DNA of 64,000 bases from Hydractinia symbiolongicarpus (GCF_029227915.1 NC_079883.1:9486001-9550000), one strand, 5' to 3'. Counted from the first letter of the stretch, positions 1 to 10,499 are shown. Notes: generated by a model not told the origin, from the sequence alone. Translations and numbers: made by a program.

Positions 1-552
1 TTATTTTTTTGCGGTCTTCTTTGCTGCCTTTTTGGGAGTCTTTTTGACCTTCTTTGCTGCAGGTTTTTTAGCAACAGGCTTCTTTGTGGGTTTCTTAGCT
101 GCTGGTTTCTTAGCCGAGGCTTTCTTTGTGGCAGGCTTCTTTGCTGCTTTCTTTGGCGTGCTCTTCTTTGCTGGCTTCTTTTTTGGTGTACTTTTCTTTG
201 CAGTAGGCTTCTTTGCCGTTGGCTTTTTTGCTGCGGCCTTTTTCTTAGGTTTTTCTTTTTTTACCTGACCTAGCTTGAATGATCCAGAAGCACCAGTGCC
301 TTTAGTTTGAATCAAATCGCCTGATGTTACTCCTCGTTTAAGAGCCATTTTCAGATGATGATCTGAGTTTTCAGCAACTTTGTAATTTGCATGAATATAT
401 TTTGTAATAGCTTGGCGAGATGAACCACCGCGTTCCTTTAGGGTAGCGATAGCAGCCTTGATCATGTCCACATATTTAGGGTGATCAGCTGTCTTCTTTG
501 CAGCAGGTTTCTTCTTGGGTGCGATTTTCTTTGGAGAAGCTGCTTCACTCAT
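1..552 (-). CDS. H1: Histone H1 (unit 1)
   Basis: Linker histone of 183 residues. It binds the nucleosome dyad and linker DNA and compacts chromatin in the nucleus. A short Lys/Pro N-tail is followed by a winged-helix globular domain at about residues 23-95 (starts [10 protein letters not shown], contains [11 protein letters not shown] and [10 protein letters not shown]). The C-tail is almost only K, A, P, T and S, with repeated AKKPTAKKP-like blocks. The start is the ATG at 550-552 (MSEAASPKK). The open frame continues upstream to 579 only through a TTG codon, so that part is leader. The gene is intronless and reads toward the previous unit's H3; its 3' stem-loop would lie just outside the window. 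It is shorter than vertebrate H1 (about 210-220 aa), as in many invertebrates. Confidence 0.97.
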   Translation of the reverse strand: MSEAASPKKIAPKKKPAAKKTADHPKYVDMIKAAIATLKERGGSSRQAITKYIHANYKVAENSDHHLKMALKRGVTSGDLIQTKGTGASGSFKLGQVKKEKPKKKAAAKKPTAKKPTAKKSTPKKKPAKKSTPKKAAKKPATKKASAKKPAAKKPTKKPVAKKPAAKKVKKTPKKAAKKTAKK

Positions 553-1131
553 TTTTAATGTTTTCTTACAACAATCCAACGATAAACGATGCTTGTTATC
601 ACAGTAGAAGTATACTAAACATTACCGTGTAAATGAGATATAATTTAAGACGGTGCGAAGTATGCGGACGTAAAAGTACCACTCCCGGGAATTGATTTGG
701 CGCGAAAACAGAAATGTGTGTTTCTGTACATCGTATAATGTCCGTTTTGGGTGCCGCGACTATGCGAAAGCATGTTAATTTTTATTTGTAGCACGACGCA
801 ATAGTCTGAAAGAGAAGCTGCTGGAGTTTGAGGTCTTCAGCATTACATCTACTCTGTTAATTTGGGCTTCTTCCGCGCCCGTGTTAGGATTTTCATAAAG
901 CGTTCTTTGGTTTGCGTTGCGTATGTCGGCCTACATCATCGACACGGCCTGTTTCCGGCTATTAGGAGCAATTCATATATTGGGCACTGCGTTTCGACTT
1001 TTTTATTAGACCACAGTAAAAAAATTCACTCACAGAAGTCCCTTTCTTTCATGGCTACAAACACGAAGAATTCTGTCGTAAGTAAAACGAATGCGCAAGC
1101 CAAAATAACGATGGGGCGAAGTCATAAGCAT
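553..1131. promoter_or_regulatory. H1 5' flank and spacer to tRNA-Arg
   Basis: No protein gene is supported here. On the H1 (minus) strand there is an AAACACA H1-box at 717-723 and a perfect E2F-type site, TTTGGCGCGAAA, at 696-707. A TATA-like AT-rich stretch lies near 633-642. In known H1 genes the AAACACA box sits about 100 bp upstream of the start site, which fits here if transcription starts near 600-615. From about 800 to 1131 I recognise nothing further. A long open frame there is uninterrupted only by chance and runs through the tRNA. Confidence 0.6.
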
Positions 1132-1204
1132 GGCCCTGTGGCCCAATGGATAAGGCATCTGACTACGAATCAGGGGATTCCAGGTTCGACTCCTGGCAGG
1201 GTCG
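1132..1204 (+). tRNA. tRNA-Arg (anticodon ACG), unit 1
   Basis: A 73-nt cloverleaf. The acceptor strands GGCCCTG and CAGGGTC pair over 7 bp with one G-U, with discriminator G at 1204. The A box is TGGCCCAATGG and the B box GGTTCGACTCC, both consensus Pol III internal promoter elements. The anticodon arm TCTGA-CTACGAA-TCAGG presents ACG, read as ICG after deamination, decoding CGU/CGC/CGA arginine codons. There is no intron, and CCA is not encoded. The nearest downstream T run is only TTT; the first run of four or more Ts is about 200 bp away (near 1407), so the terminator is unusual. It lies 322 bp upstream of U2 on the same strand. Confidence 0.95.
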
Positions 1205-1526
1205 CACTGTCGCATTTCGGCTGCATGGTCTACTGTGTAACGCGCGCGCACGTTCTGGCGTAATGCGTTGATAAACGGAATGTACGCAGTCATATTGGAA
1301 AGTAATATCACGCACTTAGTATCGTCGCCTTTGTTAGCATTCATGTAAGTTACCATCCACTCGCTACAGTCGCTCTCCATCCTACGGCTAAATCAACAGC
1401 CGTGATTTTTACTATGTCGCCGTCCATCCGTACGCGGTGACAGTTGTAAGCTTTACAGTAACGTGACATGCTCCACAAGCAGTTACGGTGTGTGGACGAT
1501 GCCTATCATGGCAACGCTTGTTCTTT
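1205..1526 (+). promoter_or_regulatory. tRNA-U2 spacer with U2 snRNA promoter
   Basis: The spacer is GC-richer than the histone spacers and includes an alternating purine-pyrimidine run (ACGCGCGCGCACG near 1239-1251). The only promoter signal I can support is the PSE-like block at 1473-1486, shared with U1. No TATA box is seen near -25, as expected for a Pol II snRNA promoter. No convincing distal octamer element was found. Confidence 0.5.
1473..1486 (+). promoter_or_regulatory. Candidate PSE of U2
   Basis: CCACAAGCAGTTAC occupies -54 to -41 relative to the U2 start at 1527. A near-identical block, CCACAAGCATTAAC, lies at -57 to -44 of U1 (12 of 14 bases equal). Metazoan snRNA genes carry a species-specific proximal sequence element bound by SNAPc at about -60 to -45, so position and sharing support this reading. 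Confidence 0.65.
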
Positions 1527-1713
1527 ATCGCTTCTCGGCCTAATGGCTAAGATCAAGTGTAGTATCTGTTCTTATCAGTTTAATATCTGGTAGGCCATTC
1601 TCTGAATGGTCAGTATATTAATCTGATTTTTGGCCTTGGGTCATGGAGGTGGATTCATTCACGCCGTGACCACGGGTTGCCTTGGTGTTGCACTATTACC
1701 GATGGCGGCCCAC
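1527..1713 (+). ncRNA. U2: U2 snRNA (unit 1)
   Basis: Spliceosomal U2 RNA, which base-pairs with the intron branch site and with U6. The 5' end ATCGCTTCTCGGCC starts stem I. The branch-point recognition sequence GTAGTA is at U2 nt 33-38, and the conserved TTCTTATCAGTTTAATATCTG follows. The Sm-protein site ATTTTTGG lies before stem III. Stem-loop IV (GTTGCC/TTGGT pairing with ACCGA/GGCGGC, 1676-1709) is the U2A'/U2B'' site. The length of about 187 nt matches animal U2. The exact 3' end is an estimate (within a few nt), and an AAAAGAATAATAG stretch just downstream may be the 3' box. Confidence 0.96.
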
Positions 1714-1903
1714 ATAAGCAATAAAAGAATAATAGCAGTCCTCTTTCCGACGGCACTCTGCATAGTCTACGGCGGGAACAAAACGCGTACACTGGGGGAG
1801 AATACAGCCTATGCCCCGCGACACGGCAGTTTATAACACACTCAAGCCACAAGCATTAACAAACTTTGAAGGGTACCCTCATGCTACGGTGCAGTTCCAA
1901 CTC
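1714..1903 (+). promoter_or_regulatory. U2-U1 spacer with U1 promoter
   Basis: This 190-bp stretch holds the possible U2 3' box (about 1719-1737) and the U1 promoter, including the PSE-like block at 1847-1860. An open frame of 68 codons starting inside U2 crosses it but has no features of a gene. Confidence 0.5.
1847..1860 (+). promoter_or_regulatory. Candidate PSE of U1
   Basis: CCACAAGCATTAAC at -57 to -44 of the U1 start (1904) matches the U2 block in sequence and spacing. Confidence 0.65.
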
Positions 1904-2069
1904 ATACTTACCTGACGGGGAAGTAAAGACTGATCAATGAGGGTTTTCTTCCAGAGTGAGGCTCTTGCATTGCACTACGCTTGGGCTGACCTCTGCGATT
2001 ACTGCAAACGTCAGTAACTCGACCGTACAATTTCTGGTAGTGGGGGCCTGCGTCCGCGCTCGCCCCCTC
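1904..2069 (+). ncRNA. U1: U1 snRNA (unit 1)
   Basis: Spliceosomal U1 RNA, which recognises 5' splice sites. It starts with ATACTTACCTG, the universally conserved splice-site-pairing end. The stem-loop II region contains CATTGCACT, the U1A-binding loop type. CTGCGATT precedes stem III. The Sm-like site AATTTCTGG and the terminal GC hairpin (GGGGG...CCCCC) close the RNA. Length is about 165 nt, as in other animals; the 3' end is approximate. GTCAAAATGAATGAG just downstream may act as the 3' box. Confidence 0.96.
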
Positions 2070-2417
2070 CTTAAGTCAAAATGAATGAGCTTAGAAAAGT
2101 TGCGCGGCCAAATGTCGGTGGTGACTTAAACGCTAAGGTAAAACCTCGCTTGGCTGTTACGAAACGTGATTGCGATATAAGTCCTCGGAAGGCGGCGGAA
2201 TTTTATTTTATTTGCCATTCCGTCAGGGTTATTGGATGATCGGCAATAGATCGAGTTTGTATGCATTTGAAAGCTCTTTTTTCTCGTACTATCACCTGAA
2301 AATGTCGTAGGAAAATGTCATAGGAAACACTTTCAACAACCGCCACGTTCCTTAATTGTTATAACAAGAAATATATCACAGCACCATTGAAATGAAAAGG
2401 CAACAAATGAAAATGAA
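2070..2417. other. U1-5S spacer
   Basis: No gene is recognised. It contains an imperfect 13-bp tandem repeat (GAAAATGTCGTAG / GAAAATGTCATAG at 2298-2323) and the T4 Pol III terminator of the minus-strand 5S gene at 2416-2419. The U1 end is GC-rich; composition drops to AT-rich toward 5S. Confidence 0.6.
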
Positions 2418-2537
2418 AAGCCTACGACACCGGGAGTTCCCAGGCGGTCCCCCATCCAAGTACTATCCCGGCCCGACGATGCTTAACTTCCGTGATCAGA
2501 CGAGAACGGGTGTGTTCATCGTGGTATGGCCGTAGAC
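2418..2537 (-). rRNA. 5S rRNA: 5S rRNA (unit 1)
   Basis: The minus strand reads GTCTACGGCCATACCACGAT at the 5' end and ends GTGTCGTAGGCTT. Conserved animal 5S blocks are present: GATCACGGAAGTTAAGCA (start of the internal control region) and GTACTTGGATGGG. The length of about 120 nt is standard, and the ends pair as helix I. A TTTT terminator follows directly at 2419-2416. It is transcribed by Pol III toward U1, opposite in direction to the snRNA genes and in the same direction as H2A. Confidence 0.97.
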
Positions 2538-2675
2538 ATTAGTAGGGGCAAATACGTGCAATTTATTTTGACGTTGTGATCAAATTTTTTTATTTAATTT
2601 CTTTGAGTTACTTAGGACAAGGCGTATGCATGGATTATCTATTAGACTTTAAGGTTATAGTTTTGTGAAAAAAAC

Positions 2676-2696
2676 AATGTTTTTTTAAAGATGTGT
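2676..2696 (-). promoter_or_regulatory. Candidate histone downstream element of H2A
   Basis: Directly after the hairpin, the minus strand reads ACACATCTTT followed by AAAAAAACATT. The same 21 bases follow the H2B hairpin (3844-3864), and close relatives follow the H1, H4 and H3 hairpins. Fixed distance and conservation across genes with otherwise different flanks suggest a U7-pairing downstream element, although the classical purine-rich form is absent. Confidence 0.55.
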
Positions 2697-2712
2697 GGCT
2701 ATAAAAATAGCC
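2697..2712 (-). terminator. Histone 3' stem-loop of H2A
   Basis: GGCTAT-TTTT-ATAGCC on the minus strand: a 6-bp stem with a 4-nt U loop, 22 nt after the H2A stop codon. This is the SLBP-binding 3' processing signal of replication-dependent histone mRNAs. The same hairpin serves H1, H3 and H4; H2B has a different one. The fifth pair is A-U, where animals usually have pyrimidine-purine. Confidence 0.9.
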
Positions 2713-2734
2713 GTTGTTTTCTGAGTGTAGCGGT

Positions 2735-3115
2735 TTACTTCTTCTGTCCTTTGTCGTTCTTCTTTGGGAGTAAGACAGCTTGAATGTTTGGCAAAACACC
2801 ACCAGCTGCAATGGTTACACCGCTCAAAAGTTTGTTTAATTCTTCATCATTACGAACAGCCAATTGTAAATGTCTTGGAATAATCCTAGCTTTTTTGTTG
2901 TCTCTTGCTGCGTTACCAGCCAACTCCAATATCTCAGCAGATAAATATTCCAAGACGGCTGCTAAGTAAACTGGTGCTCCAGATCCAATTCGGTTAGCAT
3001 AGTGCCCTCTACGAAGGAATCTATGCACTCTACCGACTGGAAATTGAAGTCCAGCTCTTGAGGATCTTGTCTTGGCTTTAGCCTTAGCTTTTCCACCTTT
3101 TCCACGTCCAGACAT
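2735..3115 (-). CDS. H2A: Histone H2A (unit 1)
   Basis: Core histone of 126 residues forming the H2A-H2B dimer. It starts [15 protein letters not shown], followed by the canonical fold with [17 protein letters not shown] (alpha-1), [16 protein letters not shown] (alpha-2), [18 protein letters not shown] and the docking region [15 protein letters not shown]. Acidic-patch residues (the E of [10 protein letters not shown] and DEE) are present. The short KNDKGQKK tail lacks an SQ motif, so this is not H2A.X, and it is not H2A.Z-like. Intronless. Divergent from H2B across 284 bp. Confidence 0.98.
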   Translation of the reverse strand: MSGRGKGGKAKAKAKTRSSRAGLQFPVGRVHRFLRRGHYANRIGSGAPVYLAAVLEYLSAEILELAGNAARDNKKARIIPRHLQLAVRNDEELNKLLSGVTIAAGGVLPNIQAVLLPKKNDKGQKK

Positions 3116-3399
3116 AACTGCGATTTGATTTGTAAGTTAATACAAAAACGTACGAATATTTAACGTAAGTGTTAACGAAATAAACTTTACTCGTTTTTTC
3201 ATCATAAAAATAGGATCGAAATCATGTTTTTTTAACCAATCATAATTAAGTATTAAACAAAAGATTTTTTTTTTAACCAATTAAATTGCGTATCGGCGTT
3301 TTCGGATCGAATTCGATCCGATTTTTTTACTTATAAACAAAAAGTTTTGACTTGCAGTTTAATGCTTATTTACAAGTTAAGTAGCAAAAATTTTTAACC
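3116..3399. promoter_or_regulatory. Divergent H2A/H2B promoter
   Basis: A 284-bp shared promoter. On the H2B side there is a TATAAA at 3332-3337, 63 bp before the ATG. CCAAT boxes lie in AACCAAT at about 3233 and 3275. A TATA-like TTAAATATT on the minus strand near 3154-3164 could serve H2A. A block TTAACCAATTAAATTGCGT (3273-3291) recurs with 16 of 19 matches in the H4/H3 promoter. A 20-bp perfect palindrome separates that block from the H2B TATA. Confidence 0.75.
3302..3321. promoter_or_regulatory. 20-bp perfect palindrome in the H2A/H2B promoter
   Basis: TCGGATCGAATTCGATCCGA equals its own reverse complement and ends 10 bp before the H2B TATA box. The half-site GGATCGAA also occurs alone at 3213-3220. 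It could be a binding site for a dimeric factor; no known factor is recognised. Confidence 0.6.
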
Positions 3400-3804
3400 A
3401 TGTCTGACGCAGCAGCTAAAGGAGGAAAACAGGCACCTAAAGTAGCCAAGAAAGGTGAAAAAAGAGCCGGCAAAAAAGGAGGAAAGATTGGTGGAACTGG
3501 TGAAAAGAAACGCAAGAGAAAGAGAAAGGAAAGTTATGCTATTTACATCTACAATGTTTTGAAACAAGTTCACCCAGATGTCGGAGTTTCAAGCAAAGCT
3601 ATGAGCATCATGAACTCATTTGTCAACGACATCTTTGAGCGCATTGCTTCCGAAGCTTCGCGTTTGGCTCTTCAAAACAAAAAGTCGACCATCTCTTCTC
3701 GTGAAATTCAAACCGCAGTACGTCTTCTCTTGCCTGGAGAACTTGCAAAACACGCAGTCAGTGAAGGAACAAAAGCCGTCACAAAATACACAAGCAGCAA
3801 GTAA
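3400..3804 (+). CDS. H2B: Histone H2B (unit 1)
   Basis: Core histone of 134 residues, partner of H2A. The basic N-tail of about 40 residues is longer than in vertebrates and contains [10 protein letters not shown] at its end. The fold follows: [44 protein letters not shown], then the [24 protein letters not shown] helices. The C-terminus AVTKYTSSK carries the conserved ubiquitination lysine. The start is supported by a TATA box 63 bp upstream and by the context AACC before the ATG. It converges with H4. Confidence 0.98.
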   Translation: MSDAAAKGGKQAPKVAKKGEKRAGKKGGKIGGTGEKKRKRKRKESYAIYIYNVLKQVHPDVGVSSKAMSIMNSFVNDIFERIASEASRLALQNKKSTISSREIQTAVRLLLPGELAKHAVSEGTKAVTKYTSSK

Positions 3805-3827
3805 ACCAACGTCTACCAAACACAAAC

Positions 3828-3843
3828 GGTCTTTTTTAAGACC
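3828..3843 (+). terminator. Histone 3' stem-loop of H2B
   Basis: GGTCTT-TTTT-AAGACC lies 23 nt after the stop codon. It differs from the hairpin of the other four histone genes by compensatory pairs, so structure is kept while sequence differs. ACACATCTTT plus an A run follows as the candidate downstream element (3844-3864). Confidence 0.9.
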
Positions 3844-4226
3844 ACACATCTTTAAAAAAACATTTACTTGGCGTCACTACAAGTTAACCGAAGTTAATAA
3901 AACTTCTAAATAATGTGCTTAAGAACACTAGCCTACATTTAAAATACTTCCCCATGTGTGTGTGTGGATTAGCTTCACTTTTCATACGTATTATTAGCTG
4001 TACTTGCAGAAAAGACAAGTACATTGATCCATGTTATTGCTTACATTTAACTTAACCCAGCTTTTCACGGAAACACTCCCAGGCAAATTAACCCTACAAA
4101 GTATTTCTAAATTTTTTTTGTGTCATATATGACATAGTATCGTATAGCAATAAATGTAACTGTGACAAGACTTTACACATTGTGTAATTTGGAAGCGTGC
4201 ACAAAGTAATGTTTTAAAAGATTTGT

Positions 4227-4242
4227 GGCTATAAAAATAGCC
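4227..4242 (-). terminator. Histone 3' stem-loop of H4
   Basis: GGCTAT-TTTT-ATAGCC on the minus strand, 24 nt after the H4 stop codon. ACAAATCTTTTAAAACATTA follows as a diverged form of the shared downstream element. Confidence 0.9.
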
Positions 4243-4266
4243 GTTTTTGTTGAGCAATGACAACGC

Positions 4267-5515
<1,249 letters not shown>

Positions 5516-5536
5516 GCATCTTACCAAACAAAAAAC

Positions 5537-5552
5537 GGCTATTTTTATAGCC
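5537..5552 (+). terminator. Histone 3' stem-loop of H3
   Basis: GGCTAT-TTTT-ATAGCC lies 21 nt after the stop codon, followed by ACACATCCATAAAAAATATT. Confidence 0.9.
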
Positions 5553-5828
5553 ACACATCCATAAAAAATATTACGGCTAGCTTTTTATATCAAACTTTGT
5601 TCTGCTTTCTGTTTAAATTTTATGCTACATAAAAATTTTATGCTACATAAAGTTTGACAATGTTAAAAATATGAAGGGCAAGAAAAGTAAAAGCAAGAAA
5701 ATAAGAAATTTAAAAACGAAAATACTTAAACTTAGGGAATCTAATCTTAAAATTACTCTTTTTTAACTGTTTAAGTGACTTAAACAAGTTTAACTTTGTA
5801 CCAAGATAATGTTTTTTTGTAAATGTGT

Positions 5829-5844
5829 GGCTATAAAAATAGCC
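5829..5844 (-). terminator. Histone 3' stem-loop of H1 (unit 2)
   Basis: GGCTAT-TTTT-ATAGCC on the minus strand, 32 nt after the H1 stop codon, followed by ACACATTTACAAAAAAACAT. This shows that H1 mRNA is processed like the core histone mRNAs. Confidence 0.9.
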
Positions 5845-5876
5845 GTTTGTTAATGTAATAGCCAGATACACACAAA

Positions 5877-6428
5877 TTATTTTTTTGCGGTCTTCTTTGC
5901 TGCCTTTTTGGGAGTCTTTTTGACCTTCTTTGCTGCAGGTTTTTTAGCAACAGGCTTCTTTGTGGGTTTCTTAGCTGCTGGTTTCTTAGCCGAGGCTTTC
6001 TTTGTGGCAGGCTTCTTTGCTGCTTTCTTTGGCGTGCTCTTCTTTGCTGGCTTCTTTTTTGGTGTACTTTTCTTTGCAGTAGGCTTCTTTGCCGTTGGCT
6101 TTTTTGCTGCGGCCTTTTTCTTAGGTTTTTCTTTTTTTACCTGACCTAGCTTGAATGATCCAGAAGCACCAGTGCCTTTAGTTTGAATCAAATCGCCTGA
6201 TGTTACTCCTCGTTTAAGAGCCATTTTCAGATGATGATCTGAGTTTTCAGCAACTTTGTAATTTGCATGAATATATTTTGTAATAGCTTGGCGAGATGAA
6301 CCACCGCGTTCCTTTAGGGTAGCGATAGCAGCCTTGATCATGTCCACATATTTAGGGTGATCAGCTGTCTTCTTTGCAGCAGGTTTCTTCTTGGGTGCGA
6401 TTTTCTTTGGAGAAGCTGCTTCACTCAT
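5877..6428 (-). CDS. H1: Histone H1 (unit 2)
   Basis: Unit 2 copy; protein identical to unit 1. Confidence 0.97.
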   Translation of the reverse strand: MSEAASPKKIAPKKKPAAKKTADHPKYVDMIKAAIATLKERGGSSRQAITKYIHANYKVAENSDHHLKMALKRGVTSGDLIQTKGTGASGSFKLGQVKKEKPKKKAAAKKPTAKKPTAKKSTPKKKPAKKSTPKKAAKKPATKKASAKKPAAKKPTKKPVAKKPAAKKVKKTPKKAAKKTAKK

Positions 6429-7007
6429 TTTTAATGTTTTCTTACAACAATCCAACGATAAACGATGCTTGTTATCACAGTAGAAGTATACTAAACATTA
6501 CCGTGTAAATGAGATATAATTTAAGACGGTGCGAAGTATGCGGACGTAAAAGTACCACTCCCGGGAATTGATTTGGCGCGAAAACAGAAATGTGTGTTTC
6601 TGTACATCGTATAATGTCCGTTTTGGGTGCCGCGACTATGCGAAAGCATGTTAATTTTTATTTGTAGCACGACGCAATAGTCTGAAAGAGAAGCTGCTGG
6701 AGTTTGAGGTCTTCAGCATTACATCTACTCTGTTAATTTGGGCTTCTTCCGCGCCCGTGTTAGGATTTTCATAAAGCGTTCTTTGGTTTGCGTTGCGTAT
6801 GTCGGCCTACATCATCGACACGGCCTGTTTCCGGCTATTAGGAGCAATTCATATATTGGGCACTGCGTTTCGACTTTTTTATTAGACCACAGTAAAAAAA
6901 TTCACTCACAGAAGTCCCTTTCTTTCATGGCTACAAACACGAAGAATTCTGTCGTAAGTAAAACGAATGCGCAAGCCAAAATAACGATGGGGCGAAGTCA
7001 TAAGCAT

Positions 7008-7080
7008 GGCCCTGTGGCCCAATGGATAAGGCATCTGACTACGAATCAGGGGATTCCAGGTTCGACTCCTGGCAGGGTCG
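7008..7080 (+). tRNA. tRNA-Arg (ACG), unit 2
   Basis: Same cloverleaf and flanks as unit 1. Confidence 0.95.
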
Positions 7081-7402
7081 CACTGTCGCATTTCGGCTGC
7101 ATGGTCTACTGTGTAACGCGCGCGCACGTTCTGGCGTAATGCGTTGATAAACGGAATGTACGCAGTCATATTGGAAAGTAATATCACGCACTTAGTATCG
7201 TCGCCTTTGTTAGCATTCATGTAAGTTACCATCCACTCGCTACAGTCGCTCTCCATCCTACGGCTAAATCAACAGCCGTGATTTTTACTATGTCGCCGTC
7301 CATCCGTACGCGGTGACAGTTGTAAGCTTTACAGTAACGTGACATGCTCCACAAGCAGTTACGGTGTGTGGACGATGCCTATCATGGCAACGCTTGTTCT
7401 TT

Positions 7403-7589
7403 ATCGCTTCTCGGCCTAATGGCTAAGATCAAGTGTAGTATCTGTTCTTATCAGTTTAATATCTGGTAGGCCATTCTCTGAATGGTCAGTATATTAATCT
7501 GATTTTTGGCCTTGGGTCATGGAGGTGGATTCATTCACGCCGTGACCACGGGTTGCCTTGGTGTTGCACTATTACCGATGGCGGCCCAC
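7403..7589 (+). ncRNA. U2: U2 snRNA (unit 2)
   Basis: Intact copy with the PSE-like block at 7349-7362. Confidence 0.96.
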
Positions 7590-7779
7590 ATAAGCAATAA
7601 AAGAATAATAGCAGTCCTCTTTCCGACGGCACTCTGCATAGTCTACGGCGGGAACAAAACGCGTACACTGGGGGAGAATACAGCCTATGCCCCGCGACAC
7701 GGCAGTTTATAACACACTCAAGCCACAAGCATTAACAAACTTTGAAGGGTACCCTCATGCTACGGTGCAGTTCCAACTC

Positions 7780-7945
7780 ATACTTACCTGACGGGGAAGT
7801 AAAGACTGATCAATGAGGGTTTTCTTCCAGAGTGAGGCTCTTGCATTGCACTACGCTTGGGCTGACCTCTGCGATTACTGCAAACGTCAGTAACTCGACC
7901 GTACAATTTCTGGTAGTGGGGGCCTGCGTCCGCGCTCGCCCCCTC
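7780..7945 (+). ncRNA. U1: U1 snRNA (unit 2)
   Basis: Intact copy with the PSE-like block at 7723-7736. Confidence 0.96.
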
Positions 7946-8293
7946 CTTAAGTCAAAATGAATGAGCTTAGAAAAGTTGCGCGGCCAAATGTCGGTGGTGA
8001 CTTAAACGCTAAGGTAAAACCTCGCTTGGCTGTTACGAAACGTGATTGCGATATAAGTCCTCGGAAGGCGGCGGAATTTTATTTTATTTGCCATTCCGTC
8101 AGGGTTATTGGATGATCGGCAATAGATCGAGTTTGTATGCATTTGAAAGCTCTTTTTTCTCGTACTATCACCTGAAAATGTCGTAGGAAAATGTCATAGG
8201 AAACACTTTCAACAACCGCCACGTTCCTTAATTGTTATAACAAGAAATATATCACAGCACCATTGAAATGAAAAGGCAACAAATGAAAATGAA

Positions 8294-8413
8294 AAGCCTA
8301 CGACACCGGGAGTTCCCAGGCGGTCCCCCATCCAAGTACTATCCCGGCCCGACGATGCTTAACTTCCGTGATCAGACGAGAACGGGTGTGTTCATCGTGG
8401 TATGGCCGTAGAC
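8294..8413 (-). rRNA. 5S rRNA: 5S rRNA (unit 2)
   Basis: Intact copy with TTTT terminator. Confidence 0.97.
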
Positions 8414-8610
8414 ATTAGTAGGGGCAAATACGTGCAATTTATTTTGACGTTGTGATCAAATTTTTTTATTTAATTTCTTTGAGTTACTTAGGACAAGGCG
8501 TATGCATGGATTATCTATTAGACTTTAAGGTTATAGTTTTGTGAAAAAAACAATGTTTTTTTAAAGATGTGTGGCTATAAAAATAGCCGTTGTTTTCTGA
8601 GTGTAGCGGT

Positions 8611-8991
8611 TTACTTCTTCTGTCCTTTGTCGTTCTTCTTTGGGAGTAAGACAGCTTGAATGTTTGGCAAAACACCACCAGCTGCAATGGTTACACCGCT
8701 CAAAAGTTTGTTTAATTCTTCATCATTACGAACAGCCAATTGTAAATGTCTTGGAATAATCCTAGCTTTTTTGTTGTCTCTTGCTGCGTTACCAGCCAAC
8801 TCCAATATCTCAGCAGATAAATATTCCAAGACGGCTGCTAAGTAAACTGGTGCTCCAGATCCAATTCGGTTAGCATAGTGCCCTCTACGAAGGAATCTAT
8901 GCACTCTACCGACTGGAAATTGAAGTCCAGCTCTTGAGGATCTTGTCTTGGCTTTAGCCTTAGCTTTTCCACCTTTTCCACGTCCAGACAT
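8611..8991 (-). CDS. H2A: Histone H2A (unit 2)
   Basis: Protein identical to unit 1; stem-loop at 8573-8588. Confidence 0.98.
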   Translation of the reverse strand: MSGRGKGGKAKAKAKTRSSRAGLQFPVGRVHRFLRRGHYANRIGSGAPVYLAAVLEYLSAEILELAGNAARDNKKARIIPRHLQLAVRNDEELNKLLSGVTIAAGGVLPNIQAVLLPKKNDKGQKK

Positions 8992-9275
8992 AACTGCGAT
9001 TTGATTTGTAAGTTAATACAAAAACGTACGAATATTTAACGTAAGTGTTAACGAAATAAACTTTACTCGTTTTTTCATCATAAAAATAGGATCGAAATCA
9101 TGTTTTTTTAACCAATCATAATTAAGTATTAAACAAAAGATTTTTTTTTTAACCAATTAAATTGCGTATCGGCGTTTTCGGATCGAATTCGATCCGATTT
9201 TTTTACTTATAAACAAAAAGTTTTGACTTGCAGTTTAATGCTTATTTACAAGTTAAGTAGCAAAAATTTTTAACC

Positions 9276-9680
9276 ATGTCTGACGCAGCAGCTAAAGGAG
9301 GAAAACAGGCACCTAAAGTAGCCAAGAAAGGTGAAAAAAGAGCCGGCAAAAAAGGAGGAAAGATTGGTGGAACTGGTGAAAAGAAACGCAAGAGAAAGAG
9401 AAAGGAAAGTTATGCTATTTACATCTACAATGTTTTGAAACAAGTTCACCCAGATGTCGGAGTTTCAAGCAAAGCTATGAGCATCATGAACTCATTTGTC
9501 AACGACATCTTTGAGCGCATTGCTTCCGAAGCTTCGCGTTTGGCTCTTCAAAACAAAAAGTCGACCATCTCTTCTCGTGAAATTCAAACCGCAGTACGTC
9601 TTCTCTTGCCTGGAGAACTTGCAAAACACGCAGTCAGTGAAGGAACAAAAGCCGTCACAAAATACACAAGCAGCAAGTAA
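9276..9680 (+). CDS. H2B: Histone H2B (unit 2)
   Basis: Protein identical to unit 1; stem-loop at 9704-9719. Confidence 0.98.
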   Translation: MSDAAAKGGKQAPKVAKKGEKRAGKKGGKIGGTGEKKRKRKRKESYAIYIYNVLKQVHPDVGVSSKAMSIMNSFVNDIFERIASEASRLALQNKKSTISSREIQTAVRLLLPGELAKHAVSEGTKAVTKYTSSK

Positions 9681-10142
9681 ACCAACGTCTACCAAACACA
9701 AACGGTCTTTTTTAAGACCACACATCTTTAAAAAAACATTTACTTGGCGTCACTACAAGTTAACCGAAGTTAATAAAACTTCTAAATAATGTGCTTAAGA
9801 ACACTAGCCTACATTTAAAATACTTCCCCATGTGTGTGTGTGGATTAGCTTCACTTTTCATACGTATTATTAGCTGTACTTGCAGAAAAGACAAGTACAT
9901 TGATCCATGTTATTGCTTACATTTAACTTAACCCAGCTTTTCACGGAAACACTCCCAGGCAAATTAACCCTACAAAGTATTTCTAAATTTTTTTTGTGTC
10001 ATATATGACATAGTATCGTATAGCAATAAATGTAACTGTGACAAGACTTTACACATTGTGTAATTTGGAAGCGTGCACAAAGTAATGTTTTAAAAGATTT
10101 GTGGCTATAAAAATAGCCGTTTTTGTTGAGCAATGACAACGC

Positions 10143-10499
<357 letters not shown>

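Larger units (their letters stand above)
3805..4266. other. H2B-H4 convergent spacer
   Basis: This contains the two facing 3' stem-loops (3828-3843 and 4227-4242) and no supported gene. In between are a short TG repeat (about 3954-3965), an 8-bp inverted repeat TGTACTTG/CAAGTACA with a 9-nt loop (3999-4023), and a 14-bp palindrome TGTCATATATGACA (4121-4134). The function of the last two is unknown. Confidence 0.6.
5516..5876. other. H3-H1 convergent spacer
   Basis: Two facing histone hairpins (5537-5552 for H3, 5829-5844 for the next H1) flank an AT-rich stretch. It includes an 18-bp tandem duplication AAATTTTATGCTACATAA (5615-5632 and 5633-5650). A 31-codon lysine-rich open frame (5671-5766) is present in every unit but has no other support. 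Confidence 0.6.

Noticed and set aside
32-268. Hydrophobic antisense frame over the H1 tail
   Set aside because: It is a shadow of the Lys/Ala-rich H1 C-tail read on the other strand; the same applies to other antisense frames over H2B, H3 and H2A.
385-392. Perfect octamer ATTTGCAT
   Set aside because: It lies inside the H1 coding region, dictated by codons, and far from any start site in a useful orientation.
553-579. N-terminal extension of H1 by nine residues
   Set aside because: The extension begins at a TTG codon, not ATG; the H1 family starts at the MSEAASPKK methionine (552). The unit 4 change at 18189 falls in this leader.
862-1263. 133-codon open frame between H1 and U2
   Set aside because: It has no ATG at its start, runs through the tRNA gene, and shows no domain. 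It is conserved only because the whole unit is.
2232-2300. Possible C/D box snoRNA between U1 and 5S
   Set aside because: A GATGAT and a CTGA about 65 nt apart were noted, but the C box does not match the consensus and no terminal stem is seen.
3960-4140. Possible U7 snRNA in the H2B-H4 spacer
   Set aside because: A hairpin is present, but no U7-type Sm site and no PSE-like block are found at the right spacing.
5671-5766. 31-codon lysine-rich frame between H3 and H1
   Set aside because: Short, in AT-rich spacer, with no promoter or hairpin of its own and no recognised homology; composition alone explains it.
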